This document shows, in pieces, positions 34,413 through 46,565 of a stretch of DNA of 64,000 nucleotides. The DNA is from Shinisaurus crocodilurus (taxonomy: Eukaryota; Chordata; Lepidosauria; Squamata; Shinisauridae): assembly GCA_021292165.1 (NCBI GenBank), contig CM037879.1, forward strand, positions 119,415,473-119,479,472, given 5' to 3'. Under the pieces are notes generated by a model that was not told the DNA's origin, made no database searches, and worked only from the letters and a program-made list of their open reading frames with translations. The number at the start of each line of letters is the position of its first letter. The stretch's first letter is position 1. The translations under genes were made by a program, and so were the position numbers.

Positions 34413-35272
34413 TGGCTGAATGTAGCCCGTGGTAGGTTCCATTGGGTAATCTACAACAAATCCAATTTGGAACCCAGATAATTCTGTTGAACATCTGAAG
34501 GATGTTTGACAAAATCATATGGGTTCCCTGAATTATTTCCAGTGTGGACTGTGTGTATGTCTGCCCATCACTGGTAATGTGTCATTCTGAATCCAGAATA
34601 GCATATTTGGCCATTTTACCCCTTTGTTCTTCCATAAGTAGCATAAATCTATCAAAAGGTTTTTGAAAGGCCTTGTTGTTGAAGAATTACAGTATAATTG
34701 TTTTAAATCTCTGGCTCTCTCTTGAGGTTATTGTGCCCCATAAAAGATACAGAGCACCTAAATATTAACAAATGGATACTAATTACACTTGGTTTTGAAT
34801 GGTAGGTCAACTGCATGGTATATCTGGAATGCACTGTACCTGCTTTCTCCTCCTTTTTGAAATTGTTCTTTCAAATTCTGCTGGAAGTGACACATCTCAT
34901 CTTGTTATGCTCCCCTTGATGCAATGTGACTGGCTCCAATTGAGTGTGAAGCAGGCTTTGGTATACATGTGTTGCTGAATCTATTATTAGCTAGAGGCCT
35001 ACTAGATAACTTATGCTTACTGCTCCCTACACCTCTCTGCATGTGTACTGTTTCATTGTGATAAAACAATCACACCCTTAGTGTTTCTTTAATGCATCTT
35101 ATGCGACAAGCTTGCTTACGTTTAGGTAAGATACATTCCATTCAAATCTTTTTAAAAAAATACATTTAAAATATAAGGCACAATATAACAAAAGTTAAGA
35201 ATATTCTTAATTCTCTCACACTGAAGTCAGTAGGACCCAAAGGTGCTTAGTTTTGACTTCTTTGTGCTCATA
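34413..35272. other. Unassigned AT-rich DNA
   Basis: No feature is recognised. Confidence 0.4.
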
Positions 35273-35520
35273 GGCTTATATCCAGTAGTGGCTTCTGGTA
35301 GGGGAAAGCGGTTCTTCTTAGTTACACAAGGTGGGGCCTCTGAATTTTTGCAGCCCCCCCTACCCACTGCAGCCACCCCATGCCCCATGAAAACCTGGTA
35401 CCCCCACCCCAGGGCAGTGTGGGATATGGGCATGAAGAACTACAGGAGGCAGGAGGGCTCAGTAGAAATTATGCGTGGAAGAGCTTCCTGCTAGTTCAAA
35501 GTCACCACTGGATACAACCC
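35273..35520. mobile_element. Short inverted-repeat DNA element, 248 bp
   Basis: The left end GGCTTATATCCAGTAGTGGC pairs with the right end GTCACCACTGGATACAACCC. The flanks share ATAG, which may be a target duplication. It has no coding capacity. Confidence 0.65.
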
Positions 35521-37874
35521 ATAGTTTTGAATGTATGTGGGAGATACTCGTAAGCTTATAAAATTTCATTAAGAGCTTTAAAATAGAAGAAATAGGCCAT
35601 GTTCTTTTAAAATCATCTCCCAGATGGTTTGCAAAAGTTTCAAAGGGACTTTTTGTTTGTTTTGCAAGACATCAACATATTACCTCTGCATTCTGTATTC
35701 TTTCATTTTGAATTAAATAGCAGTTCAACCGGATGGTGCACATAATATTGCTTTATTATTGCAATTAAAATGTAAAACAATCTTTATCTGGACCACTTTT
35801 ATGTCCATTCTTTCTAGGTTGGAACAGTGTGGGTTTACAATATTTTATCCTTATCAAGAATCTCAGCTTATAATAGACTGGGACTAGAATTTCCTGACTT
35901 TAAAAATCTCTCATTTCTCTTTCACTGTAGTATAAAATGGAAAATGTCCATGCCCAGCCTTCACAGAGGTTATACTGAAATCAATGAGATACACCAGTGA
36001 CCGGAGTTGAAAGAATGTGTAAGACCAGCATGTTGATGCCTGATGTGAACCCTATTATATCAAGAGAGAAGTTGATGTATCACCTCCAGAGGGAAGTATT
36101 AATTGCTCTGTCATCCAATAACCTCTTTTGCATTTGCATACAGTGTGCAGAAATAAAGGTTATCTCCATAATGCCTGCATTGTGTCCTTCGGTGGCATCC
36201 AGTGGCTCCCCTTGGTTCCTGTTCTTTCCTAGTTCTATAATATAGGCAACATTTGAGAGGAAAATGACTAGTTGTGCTTACAACCACATGTAGTTGTGGG
36301 GTGGATCATTATCTCAGTTTTGTGCTTGGAATTAGGGAGTCAATTCTTCTTTCTCTCCTGTGCATGGCTGTGCTCTGAACTCAGCATGAATTACAGTATC
36401 ATCTTAGTGCCAGTTCGGGCACTCTCCACCATGAACATTACACATGAGGTGGAGTGTACACAGTACTAGTACCCCATCACCACCATGATTCCAGATTAGG
36501 GGTCTGGCCAGCAGTTATGCCAGCTAGGATGGGTAGAAAGAAGTGAACTGCTCTAATTCACACTCTAGTGGACTGAGGATGAGGATGTGAACCAGGACAG
36601 TTGAGGCATCAAGAATGTTGAACAGGGAAGGCTGGACATTCCCGTTTCACTTAAAAATTTCCTTTGCCTCCTCCTTAGCAGCTGGAAAGCTCTGAAGCAA
36701 CCACAAACAGACCCATCCTCACAACGTGTGTGCTGCCTGCTCAGAACCCCCAACCTTCTGCTGAAATCACACTTCAAGTACCAGTCCTTCTAGAAAGATA
36801 TGGGCCTCAGGGACTCCGAGGTGAGAGCTGCCTCTCTCCTATATTCTGGTAGAACTTTTAGCCTAGATGTCGTATTCCTGCCAGTGCCTTTAGCCAGGAA
36901 TTTGAAGCCCAGGATCTGTAGCCCAATTTGAAGCACAGGATCTCTGTGGAAACAGAAAGGGCCTTTGCAAGCAGGTATTACTCTTTGGAGAGGAGACACT
37001 TAGAAATGTGTCCTACATAGTAAAAAATATATACAAGAACAGAGAAAATGTCAGAAAAGGTAAGTTCGTACATCCAAGCAAGTTATACAAAGAATCAAGG
37101 CATCACTCAATGAATGTATCCAAGAGTGATATTATCTAGAGATAACTAATTTTCTCCAAACCCTCCTAGATCCTAGAAGCTGAAGTTGCTCAACACCTTG
37201 TTAAATTAAACTATCAGTGTGAAGGAATGTGCATCCTTAAAGTCATGGATGTCTTCAGGGGGAGGACGTGAAGTGTTGAGAGAAGGCAACCACCAGGAGC
37301 AATATTGTTTTATCTCATCAACCCGTTACTTAAAAAAAAAAAAAAAAAAGGGCATTCTTTTAAAACCTCTTTCTCTGTGGAGGAATGAAGTTGTTGGAAT
37401 CTCTGTGTTAAAGAGAAGATTTAAATCTACATCCTCACTTTTCCAGGATAGTCACACAGCATCATTACCTCTGTAACCTGCTGAGACGATAGAAAATGTC
37501 CATAAAAACCTAGAGCACTGAAAGAAGGCCCATGTTTCTAAGAGTTGTCCCAATGCCCTCATTTGTAGCAATGGGTGAGAATAATGTTTGGTTTTCTTTT
37601 TGGTAAGAATGCACAACAATTTGCAAATTTCTTCATAAATGGAATAGAAAGAACTTGAGATTAAAAACATTCAAATATATGCAAACACAAAACTAACAGA
37701 TTTATCTATCCAGGCTGAAGGCTTGAGCTTAGTTCTTAAAAGTCTAGGTGTGAATCCCTGTTTATTCAACCATGTTTGCAGTGCTGAATTAGGGTTGCCA
37801 CTTCTCTTTTCTGGCAGACTGCTCATCTCTATTAATATTTTTGCTTGTTTGAAGAAATCAGGCATGGTGCTACA
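35521..37874. other. Unassigned DNA
   Basis: No gene or named repeat is recognised. An A run lies at 37331-37349. Confidence 0.4.
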
Positions 37875-38020
37875 GTTTCTTCTTAACCTTACCATTTGAG
37901 TGTATGGCAAATTTTTCTTACATGTCTTGGATAAATCTATCATAAGCTAATTATAGTTTTCATCCAAGACATATAAGGAAAACTTTGCCATACTTTCAAA
38001 TGGTAAGGTTAAGAAGAAAC
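37875..38020. repeat. Foldback repeat, 58-bp arms
   Basis: Left arm 37875-37932 (GTTTCTTCTTAACCTTACCA ... CATGTCTTGGAT) pairs with right arm 37962-38020 (ATCCAAGACAT ... TGGTAAGGTTAAGAAGAAAC) across a 29-base spacer, with a few mismatches. The element family is not identified. Confidence 0.9.
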
Positions 38021-39723
38021 TGAGGCTCCTCATTTTTATGAGCAATGTGGCAGGTAGGTACAAGATGGTCCTCTCCATGCCGGGAATAGCTGTGCCTATT
38101 GAACCTGTACCTATTGAATTTGGCTAGTACAGTTGGGTGAGAATTACATTCAGCTCATTTTTTAAAAATAAGAACTTACTAAAATCTACAAATTTCTTTA
38201 TCAACTGGAAATAAGATTTTATTAATGTCAATGTGAGAGGAAGTGAAACTGAGAGATTTGTTCATTCTTAATTTAGGGATGCTTCCGAAATTCTCCTTCT
38301 CCAGAGTTCTGTCTGGATTTCAGGAAGTCTGAAAGTCTGGTCTTGACTTGTTCTGAACTAGAATGAATTCAGAGAGGGTATTGTCCATTATTCTGTTTCA
38401 TGGGGTCGGGGAGAAGTTTGCGCACGTGGCCATTGGCCGGGAAAAACCAAGATTTGAGCGAAGCCATCCTAACCGAATCGGAGGCGGGAGGCAAGTGAAT
38501 TCAGAACTCTGCATGACAAAGTGAGAAGCCTTGATGGCTTAGGGGGTTTTCATGACAGTCCCGGCATTCTAGGGGTAATTGGAGACTATGTTGTTAATAT
38601 TAATATTATTATCATTAATAACTAATTCTCCTTCAGGTGCAGCTCCCTTCCCCACAGGAAGGATTCCAAAAAGAAGAGTGGAGTATTAAAATAAATGTGG
38701 TGATGGTAATGTGTGACTTCCCACTAACTCTTAGGTAGCTATTGAGAGAAAACTCCAGGGGTAGTAGCTCTGAATGAAAGAGCACTGGATACCATCCTGG
38801 TTCTCCCAGAGCTTTATATCTCTCCTCTAGCCTCTCTTCCTTCCCCATGAGCAATAGGAAGGTGTTTGAAAAAAGCAGCCCCATTTACATTGTCTAAACG
38901 TTGCTGCCCTTCCCCTCAGTAGTAGACATCAATACCTATAAAAGGGAAATTGAGAGGAGGGAGAAGCCACAGATTTAGGCCTACCATTAATTATGGCTTT
39001 GCCATAAATCAGATCTGCAATGCTCAATGCCTTTATCAGATGCACATTAGATTCTTAAACTTCACAGCATTGTGATTAGCAACTATGGCTTGCTACTTAT
39101 CCTCAGATTACTGTGTTTTTATGTTACATCTTGCCATGTAGGAGCCCTCAAAATCAATACCGAACTCTTTTGCATTCCAAGGCAACAGAACTTGGAAAGG
39201 GGAAGGGAGACCTTTATTTTGTTTGTGAGGTCCATTGGCCCCTAAATAATAATGACTGCCAGATTGGACCCTAAATAGCAACTGCACAGCCTTTAAGAAC
39301 TTCAGAGGGCTGCTTTTTAGTTATGCTTGCATGCAATAATGTCACATGTGGTTGGCCCTTACACGTTCTACAAGTTAGTCCTTCCTTCTTTCTTTTTTTT
39401 TAGTATGGAGTGGCATGTGCTTCCAATTTTAACTGGGGTGGTGGGCAAGTGTCATAAGAAGATTCAGCAATCATGTCACAAGTATGTTTTCTGTGTTAAT
39501 CTTCCATTTGAAGCATGAAGCCTTGGACTCTGTTACCTGTTTACGCAGTGGGCTGAATGTTTTAACGTTGGGCTCCACTAGCTGGGGGAAATGGCCTCAC
39601 TTTCCAGGAAAGGGTATCACATGTTCCCCAGCAACAATATCTGATTTCAAGTGGTGCGGCAAGTGTGCTCTCCTATCCCAAAACAGAAGCGGCTTCCTTG
39701 AGCAAAGAATCTGAATACACACC
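38021..39723. other. Unassigned DNA
   Basis: No feature is recognised. Confidence 0.4.
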
Positions 39724-39993
39724 TGCACAAACAACTGAGTAGTAACATGCATTTGTCATGCCATATAAACTGATACTCTGGAAAGAGTCTGCAGCAGAAT
39801 GATGCCTATACAAACAGATGATATCCTAGCATCTGTGTAAAAGTGTGCCATAAACAGAACAGGAGTGACCAAAGAAACCAAATCTCGCACAACAATGAGT
39901 AGTAACCATGCATTTGTCATGCCATATAAACTGATACTCTGGAAAGATCTGCAGCAGAATGATGCCTATACAAACAGATGATCTCCTAGCATC
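39724..39993 (+). repeat. Tandem duplication, period 160 bp
   Basis: GAGTAGTAACATGCATTTGT at 39737 recurs as GAGTAGTAACCATGCATTTG at 39897. The match continues through TGATGCCTATACAAACAGAT and CATCTGTGTAA with only a few differences over about 105 bp. The intervening 50 bp is not duplicated. Confidence 0.92.
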
Positions 39994-41604
39994 TGTGTAA
40001 TAGTCAATCTACTAGTCAATTCTAGTAGAGATCCTGAAAAACACAGGATATGTTGGAGAAAGAAATTGCCATATCATCTAAATGAGCAAGCTGTGACCCA
40101 TGGAAAGAAGGGAGAAGAAGAAGAAAAAATATACTACATTATTCTTTCAAAGGCTCAAAGTAACTTCTTAAGAACTAATAATCTTCAATAATGGGCACAT
40201 TTTATTTGTTCACCATTTTCGTGTTTCATTATATGATATTTTCAAGTAAAAGGGCTATATGTATCAGGCTGTAGTTTGCTTATTGAACAATTTCAGCTTG
40301 AATATGTGAATGTTAGTTCATTACCAAATGGCAATAAATGGGAGAGTAATGCTGTACCAGGTTTAAAACACGAATAACCCTCCTGCAAGAATTAGTTATA
40401 AAACACTGTCTCATTACACGTGATTGTCTGTGTGAGTGATACAAGAACAGATAAAAGTAAGTAGCTGATGAATGGAATCACTTTCATAACTGTAAACGAT
40501 GCCATGTGCTTGCAATCACTTTAAAAGTGATCAAACGTAATAAGAGACGGTGCTGACAGATGTAGAAGAAGTGTTAACTTTGTCTTTCATCTTTGTCTCT
40601 CTGTGTGCGTGTGCTTAGATCATACTGCTCCTTAAATAATTATTAACTGCTTGTGCACCATCTTATATAGCAAATAAGCAACAACAACAAAATAAAAGGA
40701 AAAAGAATATGTTGTTATAAAGGGTTATGTGGTAAAGTACCCTATTAAATTGCTGGTTCATATGGTGCAAATATGTTGCTTGCTTTAAAAAATATTTCCT
40801 CCCCCAAATGTTCAGGTCTTTAATCTGAATGTATATACACACATACACTATGATCCTGTGCCACATCATTTTTTTTTTTTTCCTTTTTTTTGTATCATAA
40901 AAAATCCACAAAATCTTTCCTGAATATACTTGTTCCCTATATTTTTATCCATTGCAATAAACAAAATAGCCCATGTGATTTTTTCTTCTTCTATAGAAGA
41001 AGCAAATAATGTTGTGGGGGGAACATGACCTTGCCCAATCTAGCAGGGCCATTGCAAGTTGGAGAGTTCCCTGAATGTGGTTTCTTGAGTGTCAAAGGAT
41101 CCTAATAGGCAATTCCCATGACATCACTGCTAATTAGCAACATGAACATGCTAAAACTGTGACATGCACCCTTTCTCAGTTTCATGTTCCGCAAGTTCTT
41201 ATGCTGTGAGATTTTAGCTGGGCTTCTTGTGGAAATGAAATTGACAAGGGGCTTCACCAGATTTTGGACTGAAAATAGACAGTTTATGCAACTTTATGAG
41301 TTTCTTTTTTACAGAAGAAGCAAGACTTTCCTTCATGTGCCAGAGCACAATAATCTAATTTTGGTCACAGGAATTGCATTCCATTTTTTTTTTAAAAAAG
41401 CAGTTAAATATCACGGTTGTCAGCATTCTCTTGTAAATTGCAACACCCTCCACAGAGAAAGATTCATACAGAGAAAATCGCCAGCTGGATTGGGAAGTGT
41501 GCTCACATAATGGTGCACCACATGTGCTTTCCATGGCTTCATGCCTGCATTAAGCATGAAATCCTGTAGGTTTGATTGCTCAGTTCAGATCTTGAAAACA
41601 TGGC

Positions 41605-41640
<36 letters not shown>

Positions 41641-42363
41641 CTGAGGCTGAGTCCACACTGGATCCTTTCTCCATTTCTGTAACATCTTACTAGGAATGGA
41701 TGGATCAGCCTATTCTGGTCTGTCACTTTCAAATGTTCATTCATAATTCCATTCCACCTCACTTCCTCATTAACCTGTAATATGTAAAATTATGCACAAA
41801 ACATGCATTTAAAGACATATTTAAGTACATACTTCTGGAAGTATTTTTTTTTTGTGCAAAATATGCATTTCTAAACATATTTTCTCTCAAGATATGCATT
41901 TTAAAACACATTTTGAGCTGAGAAACATTGCAAAAATGGAAAGAAGTACGTATCAGAAGGATAACTAGGATCCAATCCGCACATTAGTGCAGGAGGTGTA
42001 GATCAGGTCAGTTCCTATCAGACTTCACATAAACTACATTCCTCAAGCATCCCTACATTTCACTCACTCTGTGTCAGCCTGATGCAATTGCCAGTCCACA
42101 GCATAGACATGACTTCCACCTCTTTATTCTGTTATTTTTCTGAACCAATTTGTGGTGTTTTTCTACCTCTTGTGTTGCTTTCTGTGTGAGCATTTCTGGC
42201 GTGGGTAAGTGATGCACTATTGTTCCACCTGGAAGATGCAAGTGGTTTAGCCTGCGGAACTACTACTCTGGCAAAAAAATTGCCTCACCTTCCCCCTAGG
42301 TGTGTCAATTTCCTGTCCCTTTCCTTCCTTGAACTCAGCTGCCTCACATTTGGTGAACTTTCT
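39994..42363. other. Unassigned AT-rich DNA with microsatellites
   Basis: No gene is supported. T runs lie at 40869-40890, and a (GT)n run is listed separately. Confidence 0.4.
41610..41637. repeat. (GT)n microsatellite
   Basis: About fourteen GT units. Confidence 0.95.
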
Positions 42364-42457
42364 GCCAGTGTGGTGTAGTGGTTAGGGTGTTGGACTGGGA
42401 CTCCGGGTTCTAGTCCCGCTCGGCCATGAAACTCACTGGGTGACTTTGGGCCAGTCA
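42364..42457 (+). mobile_element. CORE-SINE, cut by the assembly gap
   Basis: GCCAGTGTGGTGTAGTGGTT, box B GGTTCTAGTCC and CACTGGGTGACTTTGGGCCA match the SINE at 6920-7155. The right part is lost in the N run. Confidence 0.9.
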
Positions 42458-42557
42458 NNNNNNNNNNNNNNNNNNNNNNNNNNNNNNNNNNNNNNNNNNN
42501 NNNNNNNNNNNNNNNNNNNNNNNNNNNNNNNNNNNNNNNNNNNNNNNNNNNNNNNNN
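42458..42557. other. Assembly gap, 100 N
   Basis: Exactly 100 N, the usual placeholder for a gap of unknown size. It lies between a SINE and an L2 fragment, so it is probably a repeat-induced break. Confidence 0.99.
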
Positions 42558-42755
42558 TGCCTGGGAGAATAGAAAGGTCTTCACCTGGTGCCAGAAAGAG
42601 TACAATGTAGGCGCTAGGCGAGCCTCTTTGGGGAGCTCATTCCACAACCGGGGTGCCACAGCAGAAAAAGCCCTCCTCCTGGTAGCCATCTGCCTCACTT
42701 CCTTTGGCAGGGGCTACCAGAGAAGACTGCCGATGAAGATCTTAGTGTCCAGGCA
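42558..42755 (-). mobile_element. L2-clade LINE (subfamily B) C-terminal fragment
   Basis: The minus strand gives RRRAFSAVAPRLWNELPKEA then LAPTLYSFWHQVKTFLFSQA, the L2 C-terminus. It is nearly collinear with 26060-26160 and 26975-27050. The 3' UTR and tail lie in the gap. Confidence 0.9.
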
Positions 42756-42858
42756 GGTACATGTTTTAGACTTCAGCTCCCATCAGCCCAAGCCAGCATG
42801 GCCAGTGGTCAGGTATGTTGGGAGTTGCAGCTCCAGATTGAGGAAGGCTGTGCTAAAG
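42756..42858. mobile_element. hAT-like palindromic MITE, truncated
   Basis: CTTCAGCTCCCATCAGCCCA, AGCCAGCATGGCCAGTGGTC and TTGGGAGTTGCAGCTCC follow the same palindromic design as 23381-23512. Confidence 0.75.
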
Positions 42859-42999
42859 TAACACCTATAGCAACATCCTTGTTATAAACTGCCATTAGCA
42901 TAGCTAGCTTAAAACTTGATCTAACATGCAACCATATTAAAGATTGTGAGGCAGGTTGTGCCCGCAGCTAAGCATGGAGCAGGGGATGCCAGGCTTCAT

Positions 43000-43425
43000 A
43001 TAATACATCCAAACTATAGTCAGTGTTGTTGGAAGGCATGTGGTCAGATTAGTTCATACTTTCTTCTTTGGTGGGGATGTTCAACTGTGCAGGAGGAGTC
43101 TTGGAACATGGTTGCTAATTACTGTCAGGAATTTCTCCATGTTAGACCACTGGTAACTATTAAAGCTATGCTTCTTCATCATTTTGAACCTAATGACTCT
43201 GGGGTCCTGCATAAATATCTTCTTAAGCAATTGTATACAGCTGCAAAGTTATGTATAGCACATAAGGGGGCGTCTCCAAAGCAACCAACTAAACAGCAGC
43301 GGGCTGATAAAATTTGGGAGACTATGATTATGTATAAACTTAATCAGCAAGTGCAAACAAGGAATCCTAATTTTAAGGAAGTTATTATGCCACCATGGTT
43401 TCCATTTATTTCCTAAGTGGAAGCC
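43000..43425 (+). pseudogene. L1 ORF2 C-terminal remnant
   Basis: An open frame carries a block resembling the extreme C-terminus of vertebrate L1 ORF2: a CCWKACGQISSYFLLWWGCS stretch, then SWNMVANYCQEF, YTAAKLCIAHKG, DKIWETMIMYKL and a stop after PWFPFIS. In L1 this region follows the reverse transcriptase and includes an aromatic and cysteine-rich segment. No endonuclease or reverse-transcriptase blocks are present, so it is 5'-truncated. The match is to the pattern, from memory of the family, so a search should confirm it. Confidence 0.7.
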
Positions 43426-43844
43426 ATTCAAACTTTTGGTCAAATTCCAACTAAGTACAATTGCCTGTATTTTGTTTCTGACTGACACATGCATGCACCA
43501 CACACCACACACACACACGTACCTTATATATGCTAAATAACTTTTATTTTCATTCTTTCATTAGATAGTTAGCTTCTGCTTAGGGTTTTTACTCTATTGG
43601 TGATAGACTAAGAAGGATAATTTGTGGGTTTCTGTGTTTCTGTAGGGCTTCTCTACATAAGGGGTTTAACCCGCCACTTTACTGAGGCTTCTTCTTCCAT
43701 TTTCATTGGGGAAGAAGAGCGCGTCCTTCCCACAGGGTTTTTCCTTGGGGTTTGTAGTTCTCTGCCTTTCTATATATTCTATTAACCAACCAAAAGGTGG
43801 TGCTGTGGTATAGCTTCAGTATAGTGGAATTGCGACTTTACAGA
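43426..43844. other. Unassigned sequence, possibly L1 3' UTR
   Basis: Follows the L1 remnant and includes a CA run at 43495-43518. The end of the L1 is not clear. Confidence 0.3.
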
Positions 43845-44250
43845 GGGCCGGTTCACATGACCCAAGCAGCCGGCGGGGGAGGAACCACGGGGCTGTCCGC
43901 GGGGTCCGGCGGGGTGCCCCACACGACCGGCGCCCCGCACGCTGGGCAGACCCCGCAGTCGCCGCACCGCAGTACGGGCCTCCCGGCGCTAGGGGGCGGG
44001 GCCCCGGGATGCCTAGAGGGGCCATTTGCCCCTACAGGCTGGAACGGCGGGCACTCTGGGACCCCACGGGACGGCTGCCCGCTGTTCGCACGGCATGGTG
44101 ACCACACGCGGTGGGGCTTACCCCTCTACCGACCATGGTCACTTTGCGTGCGTCCCTCCCGCAGCTGTCTCGCGGGGCACCCCCGGTCGGTGTGCACATG
44201 ACACGGGAACCGCGGGGGACTTGCGGTTCCCGTGTCGTGCGAACAAGCCC
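43845..44250. mobile_element. CpG-rich inverted-repeat DNA element, 406 bp
   Basis: Left end GGGCCGGTTCACATGACCC and right end GTCGTGCGAACAAGCCC are inverted copies. An internal hairpin pairs CACGGGAACCGC with GCGGTTCCCGTG (44200-44235). The interior is very GC-rich with many CpG. Both flanks show AGA, perhaps a 3-bp target duplication as in PIF/Harbinger elements. That assignment is tentative. Confidence 0.75.
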
Positions 44251-44986
44251 AGAGGCTTTCATTCTGGTTTGAAATTTAATACCTAACCTGACTTTCTTCG
44301 CTCTAAAAAAACCCCTGTGAAAATGGCTGGAAAACACAGGAGAGACCCTCGCTTAAAAAAACACACCAAACCCCTGTGAAAATGGCTGGAAAACAAAGGA
44401 AAGGAGAGGCCCTGGAGGATGATGACATCATAAAAAGGCCCTGCAAACTTCCATGAGTGATAGATCACAAGCACACAATAAATGCCTCATGTAGAGAGAG
44501 TTTGCTTTATTATAAATACTTCTTTTTTGTTGCCTTTATTTTTAAAACTTTATTTAAAAATAAAATAAAATAAAAATAAAATGTCAGAAAAAGGGGCGAG
44601 AATAGACAATAAGATTAGGTAAGCCAGGCCACATCTTAATTTCTTAATTACATCTTCCAGAAGGATATTGGCATGGCGGCAGCAAGAGATCAAATACCAC
44701 AGCAACTGCTGGTGCAACTGATACCCCCCAATCTGACTTTTGGGAGTATTATGGGGAAGAAGATCAGTTTGGGGCAGTAGCTGGTTTAGGCTGCTCCTGC
44801 CACCTGCTGTGATCCACCAGGGATGAGTGTGGGTACCTGGACCAGAGCTGAGCCATTGTCCCCAAGGTCCCCCCCACTGCAAGGATGGAGATGCAGAGTG
44901 TTTACCACCACCTGTTCCCAGGCTATAGTTTCTGCCCAATGCCCAAGTGCAAGTCAGTCTAGTTGTGACTAAGTAGTAATGCAAAT
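44251..44986. other. Unassigned sequence
   Basis: No gene is supported. A short local duplication (CCCTGTGAAAATGGCTGGAA at 44311 and 44371) is present. Confidence 0.4.
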
Positions 44987-45072
44987 GACCCAATCCTATG
45001 CAGATCTACTCAGAAGTAAGTTCCATTGAATTCTATGGGATTTATCCCAGGTAAATGAGCATAGGATTGTAG
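44987..45072. mobile_element. Short palindromic element (CAATCCTATGCA family)
   Basis: ACCCAATCCTATGCAGATCT, AGAAGTAAGTTCCATTGAAT and GGGATTTATCCCAGGTAAAT, then GCATAGGATTGTAG: the two ends are inverted copies and the middle is partly palindromic. A partial relative lies at 58262-58300. Confidence 0.8.
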
Positions 45073-45188
45073 TCAAAGGAAAAACAAAGAGAAACAAACA
45101 AGAACAACAAAACTGTTTACTCTGAAGAAGGCAAAACCCCTGGAATGAAATTACTAATCAAGAGCACACGTAAAGCCAGCTTTAAATT

Positions 45189-45385
45189 TAGGAACATAGG
45201 AAGCTGCCTTATACTGAGTCAGATCATGGGTCCATCTAGCTCAGTATTGTCAACACTGACTGGCAGCGGCTCTCCAGGGTCCCAGACAGGATTCCTTCCT
45301 AGTCCTACCTGGAGATGCCAGGGATTGAACTGGGACGTTCTGTATTCCAAACATGTGCTCTACCTCTGAGCTGCAGCCTGCAGCC
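45189..45385 (-). mobile_element. tRNA-headed SINE
   Basis: Read on the minus strand, the head GCTCAGAGGTAGAGCACATG is box-A-like and GTTCAATCCCTGGC is box-B-like. These are followed by a body ending GGCAGCTTCCTATGTTCCTA. This is a SINE, not a tRNA gene, because the acceptor stem does not close and a long non-tRNA body follows. Confidence 0.88.
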
Positions 45386-45404
45386 CCTTGCCATACTTGA
45401 ACTC

Positions 45405-46565
45405 CTGTCATCATCATCAGGCGATCACTCGTGACCGAGTAAGATTGTCTTCCGGGATAAAAAGGAGGAGATTCTAAAGAAGATTGTGTAGACTCTAGCG
45501 ATGGGTCCGTAAGTGACTGTGGAGGCCAATTCTAGATCCACACAGCTTCCCACAGTGAGGACACAGGTTACCAGATAGAAGATGGTCCTGTAAAGGATTC
45601 ATTTGACGTGCTTTTCGCTTAGCACGTTTCTCCCTTTCACTTGCACTCGGGCTTCTTCAAAGTCCATGGAACCTTTGTGAAAGGCCAACCTCCAGTTAGA
45701 TCGTTCATGGGCCAGAGCTTCCCAGTTTTCGATGTTTATTGCATTTTTTTAGATTAGCCTTATGAACATCTTTAAACCTCTTATATTGACCACCGATATT
45801 CCGCTTTCCATCCTTGAGTTGCGAGTAAAGTAACTGCTTTGGGAGACGGCAGTCAGGCATTCGAACAACATGACCGGTCCACTGAAGTTGGCGTTGAAGG
45901 ATCATTTTTTCAATGCTAGTAGTCTTTGCTTCTTCCAGTACACTGACATTTGTTCGCCTATCTTCCCAAGTAATTTGCAGGATTTTCCGGAGGCAACGTT
46001 GATGAAACCTTTCAAGGAGGTGGAAGTGACGTTTATAGATAGTCCATGTTTCGCAGGCATACAATAAAGTTGGTAATACAATGGCTTCATAAACCAGTGT
46101 TTTGGTCTTCCTACAAATATCCCGATCCTCGAACACTCTATGTTTCATTCGAGAAAATGCGGCACTTGCAGAGCTCAGACGATGCTGGATTTCACTGTCG
46201 ATGTTAGCTGTAACAGAAAGATAGCTGCCAAGATAGAGAAAATGATCGACATTTTCCAGTATTGTCCCCCAAGCTGGATAGATGGCATCACCAAAGGATG
46301 GCGTTGCAACTTGCTGATGAAGCACTTTGGTTTTTTTGATGTTAAGTGAGAGACCAAGGTTTTTCGTATTGCTTCTGCAAAAGCATTTATGATAGGTTGG
46401 AAGATCATCCTTCTGAATGTGCGGAGACCAACATTATATCATCAGCATACTGAAGTTCCACAACGGAGGTTGTAATTACCTTACTTTTTTGCTTCGCAAG
46501 CCTGCTTGAATTAAAAAAGCTTGTCCATCTGTTCAGTATATAATTCCCACACCGGTGGGAAGTTT
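45405..46565 (-). mobile_element. RTE-like LINE, 5'-truncated
   Basis: Minus-strand LINE whose 3' end is a short (TGA)n run (TGATGATGATGACAG, complement of 45405-45420). It keeps the end of the reverse transcriptase and the C-terminal domain. A second 3' end lies at 21468-21611. I place it near RTE from the C-terminal blocks. The exact clade needs a search. Confidence 0.8.
45705..46480 (-). pseudogene. RTE-like reverse transcriptase, C-terminal part with YADD
   Basis: In order on the minus strand: SVVELQYADDIMLVSAHSEG at about 46410-46470 (palm motif C, with the two catalytic Asp), LSLNIKKTKVLH in a shifted frame near 46320-46355, then a 206-codon frame with HFLYLGSYLS, DSEIQHRLSSASAAFSRMK, LLYACETWTIY, LLERFHQRCLRKILQITWED, LQRQLQWTGHVVRMPDCRLP and LLYSQLKDGKRN. 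These are standard RTE-type blocks after motif C. At least two frame changes break the protein, and the fingers and endonuclease are missing. Confidence 0.85.

Noticed and set aside
33812..34442. Overlapping frames of 68-195 codons on both strands in GC-rich DNA
   Set aside because: Several frames are open at once because of composition, and the region is bounded by inverted transposon ends.
42285..42698. A 137-codon frame crossing the N run
   Set aside because: Only its first part (the L2 C-terminus) is real coding sequence; the rest passes through the gap and a SINE.
43797..44337. GC-rich frames of 60-134 codons on both strands
   Set aside because: They lie inside the CpG-rich inverted-repeat element and lack motifs.
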